NCBI GenBank assembly: GCA_910587865.1 | Contig: CAJUNX010000002.1 | Coordinates: 1-36,991 of the forward strand | Origin: an uncultured Roseburia sp. | Lineage (GTDB): Bacteria > Bacillota > Clostridia > Lachnospirales > Lachnospiraceae | Direction: 5' to 3' | Length of the DNA: 36,991 nt | Shown: positions 22,499 to 31,000 of the stretch, piece after piece | How positions within the stretch are numbered: the stretch's first letter is position 1 | Layout: every line of letters starts with the position of its first letter | Position numbers and translations under genes: made by a program | The notes under the pieces: generated by a model | Told to the model about the DNA's origin: nothing | The model's input: only the letters and a program-made list of their open reading frames with translations | Databases searched by the model: none

Positions 22499-24202
22499 TC
22501 ATTTACGTTCTTCAAAGGAAATTTTGACCTGCTTACCGGAGAATGCAACGCCGTACCGATAAATCGGACTGATGCCTTTTGCTTTCATCTCCGTATCGTA
22601 TTTCTTTTCCTCCATCTGCTTTAACGCATTTGCAGAAAGCTTCTTTAAGTCATCCGCAGTACTGTTTTTTGCCGCTTTTAGTTCCATCAGAACCCCTGGA
22701 AGACCCGTGCGATGAGGCATCAGTCCGATATCGTATCTCCCGTCCCCCGACTCCCTGTTCGAGACAACATAAGAACTGCCCAGCAGTACACACAGCCCCA
22801 GCATAAAACCATGATAAAAATTTTCGCCGGCCGTATCAAAAAAGCTGACCGACTCTGCCAAAAACGTCTGTATCAGAGCCTGAAGCTTCCTGGCATCACC
22901 GGAATAAATCGCTTCCTGAATGGAAACTGCCGTCGGCTGCGGAATCACAGGATCCAGTCTCTGAAGAATCTCCTTGTTGTAGACAAATGCAATTTCCCTG
23001 TTGGGTAATGCGACCTCGCACATAAAGTCTCCGTTAAACGAAAGCTCGCTTTTTATCACCTTCAGGTATCCTGCAACCACAAGGAAACTGTAAATCGTCG
23101 AAGGGTTCTTTTTTATCTGCGGATATATCACATCCGTATCAATATATGTCGTAAAGGATTCTCCCTTTACCAGCGATGTCAGCCTCTCGTATATCCCGGC
23201 ATCCGCCTCCGCTATGATTTCCCCGATGATATCGTTGCTTCCGGTTGACTGCCAGAAAGCCCTCGGCTCACAGTCATTACTGAAATAGCTGCACACCGAC
23301 CACGGATTAAACATCTCCGTCCTTCCAAAGCGATAACCGTCATACCATTCGCAGATCTCATCATACTTTTGCAAAACCCCGTAATAAGATGCCATTTCTT
23401 TTACTTCATCCGATGTAAAACCAAAATACGCACTGTACTTATGGTCTAAAACCGAATGAATCCTAAGATTATTCAGGCCGCTGAACATGCTTTCCTTTGC
23501 AACGCGCAAAACTCCGGTCAGAAAGCCATAAGACAAATGTCTGTTATCCTTCAGTCCACCAGAGAACAGATTCCGCATAAATAAAATTACCTTATCATAA
23601 TAATCCCTTTGGTGCCCCTGCTGAATCGGAATATCATACTCGTCAATGATAATAATCGGCGCGATGCCATAATGCTGGTCAAGCGCTCTGGACAAATAAA
23701 GCAGCGCACCGGAAAGCTCTACCTCACTCATCTCCCCGGACAGAAGCTTTTCAAACATTTTTTTATCATAACTGTCGCACCGGCAGCTTGTACGAATCTC
23801 AATATGCCGATAAGCCTCTTTTGAAAAAATATCCCGGAATGCATCAAAAGTCTCCTGCCACGTATTGAATTTCACATCTTTAAACGTGATAAAAATAACA
23901 GGATATTTCCCCTGATAATCACGGTATTTCTGCCCGCAGGCCCAAATTTTTTTGTCCCGAAAATAAATCGAGGTATCCTGATCCGTTTTTTCAAAAAAGG
24001 TTCGGAGCATATCCATATTCAGCGTTTTCCCGAATCTGCGCGGACGGGTAAACAGTGACACCATCGGCCGCTCATCCAGAAATTCCTTAATCATCATTGT
24101 CTTGTCAACATAATAATACTCCGATGACGCCAGCCGGTAATCGGATACACCGATCGGCATCGGAAACTTTACAGCCTCCCCGGCAATTGTCCCCTCTGTC
24201 AT
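22499..24202 (-). CDS. AAA-ATPase-like protein with PD-(D/E)XK nuclease domain
   Basis: A 567-residue protein of the AAA-ATPase_like/DUF1703 group, abundant in gut bacteria and of unproven function. The N-terminal domain has a P-loop variant at about 52-60 (TRPRRFGKT, Lys 59) and a Walker B IIIIDEYD; the middle part includes the family motifs SYGFLTGVLRVAKES and WYDGYRFG. The C-terminus carries a PD-(D/E)XK nuclease core (GRYDIGLMPHR followed by GVLMELKAAK) and ends with YRYGVAFSGKQVKI. ATG at 24202 has AAGGAGG 8 bases upstream; the GTG six codons earlier overlaps that ribosome site. The family is suspected of roles in mobile-element biology or DNA interference, but neither is shown. It is divergent from an Rpn-type remnant that also belongs to the PD-(D/E)XK world. 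Confidence 0.88.
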   Translation of the reverse strand: MTEGTIAGEAVKFPMPIGVSDYRLASSEYYYVDKTMMIKEFLDERPMVSLFTRPRRFGKTLNMDMLRTFFEKTDQDTSIYFRDKKIWACGQKYRDYQGKYPVIFITFKDVKFNTWQETFDAFRDIFSKEAYRHIEIRTSCRCDSYDKKMFEKLLSGEMSEVELSGALLYLSRALDQHYGIAPIIIIDEYDIPIQQGHQRDYYDKVILFMRNLFSGGLKDNRHLSYGFLTGVLRVAKESMFSGLNNLRIHSVLDHKYSAYFGFTSDEVKEMASYYGVLQKYDEICEWYDGYRFGRTEMFNPWSVCSYFSNDCEPRAFWQSTGSNDIIGEIIAEADAGIYERLTSLVKGESFTTYIDTDVIYPQIKKNPSTIYSFLVVAGYLKVIKSELSFNGDFMCEVALPNREIAFVYNKEILQRLDPVIPQPTAVSIQEAIYSGDARKLQALIQTFLAESVSFFDTAGENFYHGFMLGLCVLLGSSYVVSNRESGDGRYDIGLMPHRTGLPGVLMELKAAKNSTADDLKKLSANALKQMEEKKYDTEMKAKGISPIYRYGVAFSGKQVKISFEERK

Positions 24203-24370
24203 CCGCAGCACCTCCTTCACTCGTTATACTCAATTATAGAATACCTGTCTGCTATATTGCAATGCAGAATCTGGACAAACAGGCATATTTAAAACATCCT
24301 TTGGTCATTCTGATTCATTCAGCAGTTCCGCAAACGCGGTGCGCTGATTCGTTCGAAATCCCGGATTTTA

Positions 24371-24847
24371 TTGCAGAAGTTCAGCCTCGCCCGTCAACTT
24401 TTAGCTGAAACAGTTGAAACAGCAGGCCAAATCACGTATAATGGAGAAAAAATCCGGGAATTGACGGAAAAATGCCGGCGGCTGTGGGAATACTCTGAAT
24501 TTGTCGCCGAAGTGAACGGAAATCTGGATAGCGGCATGCCCTTAAAAACAGCCGTCGCTAAAGCCATCGATACCTGTATCAGAAAGGATATCTTAACAGA
24601 TATCCTGCGAAAAAATCAGTTGGAGGTATTTGCCATGCTGTTGACAGAGTATGATGAGAAAAAACATATGAAGCTGCTTTACCGGCAGGGATACGAAAAA
24701 GGAGAACTCGCCGGCAGACAGGAGCTGTTGGAAACGCAGGTTCGCAAAAAATTACAGCGCGGGAAAGACGCCGTCTCCATTGCAGATGATTTGGAGACGG
24801 AAATCGACATCATTGAAAAAATTATCCGCACAATCCAGACATCCTGA
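24371..24847 (+). pseudogene. C-terminal fragment of an Rpn-type nuclease/transposase
   Basis: About 158 codons are open from a TTG with no ribosome site. The sequence resembles the C-terminal half of Rpn/YhgA-like PD-(D/E)XK nucleases (putative transposases) common in Lachnospiraceae: ITYNGEKIRELTEKCRRLWEY, a segment MPLKTAVAKAIDTCIRKDIL, FAMLLTEYDEKKHM, and the charged helical tail GYEKGELAGRQ. Intact members are about 290-330 residues and carry the nuclease core in the missing N-terminal half. No such sequence is visible between 24203 and 24371, so this is a truncated remnant. The surviving part is probably not expressed. Confidence 0.7.
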
Positions 24848-24956
24848 ATATACGTGGAAGCGATGAACGGTTTTCCATAAAGAGAACCGAAGCATTGCTT
24901 CAATATCTTCTCCTGATCGTGATCTGTTCTGTTTCTGTTCTATTCTGACATTTTCT

Positions 24957-25028
24957 CGAACAAATATTCGATTTTCCTCTTGCAATTTTTTCTCCGCTGT
25001 GTTATGATTTTATCCGAACATCAGTTCT
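24957..25028 (+). promoter_or_regulatory. Promoter flanked by two LexA (SOS) box-like sites
   Basis: TTGCAA (24980-24985) and TATGAT (25003-25008), spacer 17, form a strong promoter for the radical-SAM gene. Two matches to the Gram-positive LexA/DinR box CGAAC-N4-GTTCG flank it: CGAAC-aaat-ATTCG (24957-24970, one mismatch) and CGAAC-atca-GTTCT (25015-25028, one mismatch, covering the expected start of transcription). The site centres are 58 bases apart. This arrangement suggests repression by LexA and induction by DNA damage. Confidence 0.62.
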
Positions 25029-25064
25029 ATTTCCTGTATCCTCTCAGAAAGGAGGTATCGGCAC

Positions 25065-26423
25065 ATGCGGATTGCGCCAAAGATGACCCTGACGGAAAAG
25101 CTGACAATCTTAACCGACGCGGCAAAGTACGACGTGGCCTGCACCTCCAGCGGAGTGGACCGGAGAGGGAACGGCCGGTCGATGGGGAACTGCGTAGCTC
25201 CCGGATTATGCCACGCATTTGCGGCGGATGGCCGCTGTGTATCGCTATTGAAGATCCTGTTTACAAATGAATGCATTTTTAACTGTGCCTATTGTCAGAA
25301 CAATTGTAATTCCGACATTCCCAGGGCTTCGTTTACCCCCGACGAGATCTGTGAGCTTACGATGGAGTTCTACCGCAGGAATTATATCGAGGGTCTGTTC
25401 CTAAGCTCCGGCATTATGATCAGCCCGAATTATACGATGGACTTAATCTGCCAGGCACTTTTTAAACTGCGGAAGGTGCATCAGTTCAACGGCTATATCC
25501 ATGTGAAAGCGATTCCGGGGGCCGATCCTGCGCTGGTGGAGCGCGCCGGCTTTCTCGCCGACCGCATGAGTATTAATCTCGAGCTCCCGACCTCGGACGG
25601 CCTTCGCAGACTGGCCCCGTATAAGTCGAGAAATACGATTTTAAAGCCCATGCGTCAGATTCAGAACCGCATCACGGAAAATAAAAACGAGCTGACCGTC
25701 TGGAAAAAAGCGCCGCGCTTTGTCCCTGCCGGACAGAGCACGCAGATGATCGTCGGCGCCACACCGGAGAATGACTTTCAGATTATGAGCGTGGCGGAGT
25801 CCCTTTATCAGAAGTTCGCCCTAAAGCGCGTCTTCTATTCCGCCTTTGTCAATGTAAACCATGACTCAAACCTTCCGGTACTGCCCGGCGACCCGCCCCT
25901 TCTGCGGGAACACCGGCTTTATCAGGCGGACTGGCTGCTGCGCTACTATCATTTTAAGGTCGATGAGCTGCTCTCGGAGAGCCGCCCAGACTTTAACATC
26001 TACTTAGATCCCAAGTGCGACTGGGCGCTGCGCCATCTGGAGCAGTTTCCGGTCGAGATCAACCGTGCGGGCTATCATACGCTGCTGCGGGTCCCCGGGA
26101 TCGGATACAAGTCGGCAGAGCGGATCGTAAAGGCCAGACGAACCGCCACACTTGATTTTTCCGACTTAAAAAAAATCGGTGTGGTTCTAAAACGTGCGCT
26201 TTACTTTATCACCTGCTCCGGCCGCATGATGTATCATACGCGGATCGATGAGGATTACATCTGTTCCCGGCTGATCGCGGACCGCACTCAGATTCCCAAA
26301 GAGGTCCGCAGCAGCGGCTATCAGCAGATTTCCCTGTTTGATTCCGGCGTGCTGGGGAAGACGGCGATCCCGCAGGAACAGATCATCGCCGGCGACGCCG
26401 TCTTCCCCGTACAGGCTGGATAA
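25065..26423 (+). CDS. Putative DNA modification/repair radical-SAM protein
   Basis: A 452-residue enzyme that I assign to the radical-SAM family TIGR03916 (putative DNA modification/repair radical SAM protein). It has a CxxxCxxC iron-sulfur motif at Cys 70, 74 and 77 (NECIFNCAYCQNNC), a TIM-barrel core (GLFLSSGI, GYIHVKAIPGAD, MSINLELPT), and C-terminal helix-hairpin-helix DNA-binding elements (LLRVPGIGYKSAERIVKARR). Members are almost always next to a DUF4130 protein, as here, and some partners are fused to uracil-DNA-glycosylase-like domains. The reaction is not known. AAGGAGG lies 9 bases before the ATG. The promoter carries two LexA-like boxes, which supports a DNA-repair role. Confidence 0.9.
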   Translation: MRIAPKMTLTEKLTILTDAAKYDVACTSSGVDRRGNGRSMGNCVAPGLCHAFAADGRCVSLLKILFTNECIFNCAYCQNNCNSDIPRASFTPDEICELTMEFYRRNYIEGLFLSSGIMISPNYTMDLICQALFKLRKVHQFNGYIHVKAIPGADPALVERAGFLADRMSINLELPTSDGLRRLAPYKSRNTILKPMRQIQNRITENKNELTVWKKAPRFVPAGQSTQMIVGATPENDFQIMSVAESLYQKFALKRVFYSAFVNVNHDSNLPVLPGDPPLLREHRLYQADWLLRYYHFKVDELLSESRPDFNIYLDPKCDWALRHLEQFPVEINRAGYHTLLRVPGIGYKSAERIVKARRTATLDFSDLKKIGVVLKRALYFITCSGRMMYHTRIDEDYICSRLIADRTQIPKEVRSSGYQQISLFDSGVLGKTAIPQEQIIAGDAVFPVQAG

Positions 26424-26471
26424 GCGGCTTTCTGTGTGCCACAAATATTTTCTACGAAAAGAGGTTTCCTT

Positions 26472-27260
26472 ATGTATGTTTTTATCTGCCAGGACAGTCT
26501 TGAAGGTATTTTTTCCGGCGTCTACGACGCCTGTGCAAGCCGGCTCGGCCACCGGAATATCCGGCTGATCACCGGGGAGCCCGTCAATTACGAGCTGTTT
26601 TCCGAATATATTTATGTGACTCCCTCAGAGGAAAAGACCAGAAAAGTGATCCGCACAATCACCTCACGCTTCGGCATGCAGTTTTATGAGTCGATCTGTC
26701 AGGCCGCAATGTCCGGTCAGCAGCACAAAAACGGAAAGATGGACAAGGCGGATGCAATCTATGAGACGATCCTGCTCGCGCTGGCAGACGGAGACGGACA
26801 GAAAGTTCTTCTCTCCCTCGGGGAACCGTGTGTCTACCGCATTTTTGAGCTGTGCCGCTCCACAAACCGGGAGGCATGTCATCACCTCGAGTTTCTCCGC
26901 TTCGGCGAGCTCGAAAACGGTGTCCTTTTCGCCACGATTCACCCGAAAGATTATATTCTGCCCTACCTGGCGGAGCATTTTACCGACCGCCTTCCGATGG
27001 ACAATTTTATGATCTATGACGTGACACATCAGACCGTCGCGGTACATGCCGCCTCAAAAGACTACATGCTGGCCGATGCCGCGGATCTTGACCTGGACAA
27101 ATTAAAACGGTACTCCGAGGATGAACTGGAGTACCGTCGCCTGTGGCTTGCTTTTTTTGATCATATCGCGATCGAAGCGAGAAAGAATCCCCGCCTGCAG
27201 ATGCAGCTGATTCCAAAACGCTACTGGGCCGACACGCCGGAGCTGTCACGGTTCGCGTGA
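26472..27260 (+). CDS. DUF4130 (TIGR03915) DNA metabolism protein
   Basis: A 262-residue partner of the radical-SAM protein upstream (gap 48 bases, one transcript). The family signature spans the C-terminal half: LEFLRFGELENGVLFATIHPKDYILPYLAEHFTDR region and the end (KRYWADTPEL). In other bacteria this domain is fused to a uracil-DNA-glycosylase-like domain of the UdgX type; here it stands alone at the usual short length. Start at 26472 with AGAGG 8 bases upstream; an in-frame ATG at 26436 lacks a ribosome site. Its last 13 codons overlap the 3' end of the convergent tatD gene by 40 bases. Function predicted to be DNA repair or modification; not proven. Confidence 0.88.
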   Translation: MYVFICQDSLEGIFSGVYDACASRLGHRNIRLITGEPVNYELFSEYIYVTPSEEKTRKVIRTITSRFGMQFYESICQAAMSGQQHKNGKMDKADAIYETILLALADGDGQKVLLSLGEPCVYRIFELCRSTNREACHHLEFLRFGELENGVLFATIHPKDYILPYLAEHFTDRLPMDNFMIYDVTHQTVAVHAASKDYMLADAADLDLDKLKRYSEDELEYRRLWLAFFDHIAIEARKNPRLQMQLIPKRYWADTPELSRFA

Positions 27261-28057
27261 ATCTCCTTCACCTTCGGGAACAGATGCATCGCATTTTCCC
27301 AGGTGACCCGTTCCACTTCGTCTGCGGTCGTTCTTTTCAGCTGTGCGATCTGTTCCGCCACATAGGGAAGATAGCCGGAATCATTGCGTTTTCCCCGGAA
27401 AGGTTTTGGCGCCAGGTATGGGCTGTCTGTCTCCAGCAGGATTCGCTCAAGCGGGATCTGCTCTGCCGTTTCCTTTAACTTCCTGGCGTTCTGAAACGTT
27501 ACCACGCCTCCGATGCCGATATAATAACCCATTTTTACGTATTCCTCCGCCTGCTTTGGGGAATACGAGTAACAGTGGATGACTCCCCTGCGGTCAGAAT
27601 CCTTCTGCGGGCTGTTTCTCACAGCCTCCTGTATGAGTTCCATCGTATCGGCCGCCGCCTCCCTGGAATGTACGATCACGGGCAGCCCGCTTTCCTCCGC
27701 GAGCATAAGCTGCCGGCGGAACCAGTACCGCTGGATCTCCCGCATCTTCTCCTCTTTTTCCCAGTAATAGTCAAGCCCGGTCTCCCCGACCGCCACGACC
27801 TTCGGCAGACGGGTCTGCTGTGTGAGCCACGCAAAGCTCTCCTCATTCAGATCCGTAATATCCTCCGGATGAACCCCGACCGCGGCATAGACATGATCGT
27901 ACCGCTCCGCTAATGCAAGCGAAGCTTTTGTCGTCTTTATAGATGCCCCGACATTTATCACCCGGCGGATTCCACGGTCCGGGAAAGATGTGAGCAATTC
28001 CTCCCTATCCGCGTCAAATGCCTCGTCATCATAATGTGCATGTGTCTCAAATATCAT
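27221..28057 (-). CDS. tatD: TatD-family metal-dependent hydrolase/DNase
   Basis: A 278-residue TIM-barrel enzyme of the amidohydrolase superfamily, a 3'-5' exonuclease in characterised members. Metal-site motifs: FETHAHYDD at the N-terminus (His-x-His), VAVGETGLDYYW (Glu), VIVHSREA (His), VIHCYSYS (His) and LLETDSPYLAPKP (Asp). It follows the MMPL-GLUG gene by 15 bases with GGAG 7 bases before the ATG. The C-terminal codons overlap the end of the convergent DUF4130 gene by 40 bases and no terminator fits between them. Confidence 0.95.
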   Translation of the reverse strand: MIFETHAHYDDEAFDADREELLTSFPDRGIRRVINVGASIKTTKASLALAERYDHVYAAVGVHPEDITDLNEESFAWLTQQTRLPKVVAVGETGLDYYWEKEEKMREIQRYWFRRQLMLAEESGLPVIVHSREAAADTMELIQEAVRNSPQKDSDRRGVIHCYSYSPKQAEEYVKMGYYIGIGGVVTFQNARKLKETAEQIPLERILLETDSPYLAPKPFRGKRNDSGYLPYVAEQIAQLKRTTADEVERVTWENAMHLFPKVKEIHANRDSSGVSAQ

Positions 28058-28072
28058 CGTTTTCTCCTTTTT

Positions 28073-31000
28073 TCATCCCTGTTGTGACGGCTGATGCTTT
28101 CGGCGGTACCGATGTCCCAGCCATATGGCTGCCAATAGAAGCGCTGCCGATATCATAACAACATTCAGCAGATAGCCGTTCTCCTCCGCCTGCTGCATGG
28201 TCACCGCAAATTCGGCCCCATGCGGCAGCTCCGCCACCAGATAACTTCCGTCCACGACTGCCGCCGCCTGCTGCCAGCTGTTTTCCTGCCGGATCCACAG
28301 CTGCGGTTCTCCCTCTGTCTCCGGAATCTGGAAGTGTCCTTCCACACTTTGTATTTCTTTCCCGCGCAGATCCGTCAGTTCCCAGGAGTACGCGTATGCA
28401 GGTATTCCGCCATCCGCCGGCAGATCGGGATTCTCTATCCTTGTAAGCGAAAGTCCGCTCTCCTCATAAAATGCCCCGACTGCCAAAAAGACCGGCTTTG
28501 TTTCCGCAGGTGTTTCGCCCGATACCGTATGCTCTCTCCACGCAATACTTTCCTTCCACAGAACATACTCTGCCGTCACCGCCATGTTTCTGCGGATGTC
28601 TGTCAGTTCATCCGGCACATTCCACCTGACATAGCAGCCTTCCTTTTCCGGTACCTGCGGAAATTCCGCTTCCGTCACTGTCCCGCCATAGGCCGCAGAC
28701 ATGGATCCGATCTGCTGCCCTTCCAGCCAGAAGGTAAGCTTCACACGGCGGAATGCCTCCGGTATCCCTTCCAGCGCCATGATCTCGTCATAGGACGCGC
28801 GTTCAGCGACTCCGGCGTAACTGATCTGATCAATGCCATACACTCCGTCCTCCACATAGCAGTTGCCCGATACTGTCCCTTCGTTCCTCACACAGCCCGC
28901 GACGCTTCCGATCCGCTCACCCTCGCTTTCAATATGGACGGCGCTGACACAGTCCCTGATCTGATACCCGTTCCCGCAGATCCCGCCGACATAGTCCGTG
29001 CCTGTGAGATTGCAGAGACTGTAGCATTTTTCAATCGCACCGGCACTCTCACCGGCAATCCCTCCGAGGTAATTTCCCGCTTCTGAGCGGACGCTGCCGT
29101 ATGCCTCGCAGCCATAGATAAATCCCAGCTCCTGCAGACCGGCGATTCCCCCGGCAAAATTCCGTTTTACCGTAACAGCACCGTTATTGACACAGCGCAG
29201 CATTACATTGTTTACCGTAGAGCGCAGCCTGATGTTTACCGATTCCCGAAAACGAAAATCAAATTCCGGGTCTCCTTCATATTCGATATTCATTGTCCCG
29301 GCGATTCCTCCGGCATTCAGATCTCCCCAGATTTCCCCGTGATTGACACAGTCCGTGATCACACCGTCCGTCTGTTTTGCGGATTCCAAAGAGGAGATGT
29401 CCGTAATGATCTCCTCATCCCCGGAAAGGATCGCAAGATCATCCGAGACGGAATCCGCGATCTCATTCATCTGATTTACCGCCTGCTTCATATTTCGGAC
29501 CACCGACTGGATTCCATTATCCACCGTATTCACAAAATCTTTGATCGTCTGTGTCCTCCCGCTTTCTCCCCGTGCGGACAATTCCTCGGAAATGCTTTTT
29601 GTCAGTTCTTCAGGAGACTGTGCCTGCCCGCTGTAAGTCCCCTGCAGATTTCCTACGTTTTCGCTGATTGTCTCAAGCTGCCTGCGCACTTCCGCAAGCT
29701 CCTCCTCCGTCGGCGGGCCGCCAGAAGCATAAATCTCATGGATCCGGTTCCTCGCCGCATTGATATTATCCACATGCCCCTGCGCATCCGGGTTCCCTGC
29801 CGCAGCGCCTGTCAGATCATCCAGATTCTGGTCCAGCGCATTAAAAGCATCCGTATATTGCCGGTCAAGATCATCCGCATAATGCCTCACCTTAGCAGAT
29901 GTCTCACCGACTGTGGCGGAGATCTGATTGAGTGTGTTGCCCAGCCTTCCCAGATCGTCCTGTGTCTGCCGTACCTTGTCCTCCAGATATTCCGACTCGA
30001 CAAAAGGTTCCGCCTGCCCCACGATGCCTCCTACATCCTTCCTGCCATAGATCGTGCCAAAATTATCACAGCCGCTTATGATACCGCTCTGGCATCCGGC
30101 GATCCCTCCTACATTATAACCGCTGTGGCGAAAACCGACCAGTCCTTCGTTGACGCATTTGTTAATTACGCCCGTGGATCTCCCCGCGATTCCCCCTGTA
30201 TTATTCCGGGTTACCACGCTCTGAGTAAGATTCAGTGACCCAAGATCCATCCCCGCCAGATCCAGTGTCGGTTCCAGTTCCTCCGTATTGACGCTGCTTT
30301 TGCTCGTGCATGCATCCACAAAGCCTTCATTGACCCCCACGATTCCGCCGGTGTCATCTGTTGCAAATACCACCGCATCACTGGTGCACGAGATAATGCT
30401 GCCCGTCGTTTTATTGATACCGGCGATCGCTCCGACCGATGAGAGTCCATCCACGCGCCCCTGAAACGAGCACTCCGAAATCAGCCCGTAATTTACTCCG
30501 ACCAAACCGCCGATCTGCTCCTGACTTCCGGTCGGTCGGACGGTTCCTGTTACCAAAAGATTTTTTACCTCTCCCTGCTCCCCAATATAGCGGAAAAAAC
30601 CGTAATCCGATCCCTTCGGATCCAGGAAAACCCCCTTGATCTCATGTCCGTTCCCCTCAAAAATTCCGTTAAAATACGCGATTCCGGCAAATGCCTCTCC
30701 GGACAGATCCAAATCTGCATTCAGCCGCACCACCCTCCCATAGCTCCAGGTATCATACCGGCAGTTCTCTCCAAGCTGCCGCAGGTCATCCGCCGTGCTG
30801 ATCCAGAATATGTCTTCTTCCGGCTGCTCTTCGCCTGCTGCCTCCGCTGCCCCGTCTGATGTCTCCGCGGCTTCGCCTGCCGATATCAAAGCTTTTTCTT
30901 CCGTTCTGCCCGGATCTTCGCCGACGGCCTGTGCCGCCATGACTTTGGACGGCCACAGTAAGATACAGATTCCGACTGCCAGCAGAAGCCGGTGTTTTTT

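Noticed and set aside
24097..24408. A plus-strand frame running from the ATPase gene into the Rpn fragment
   Set aside because: It is antisense to the ATPase start and does not resemble the missing N-terminal half of an Rpn nuclease.
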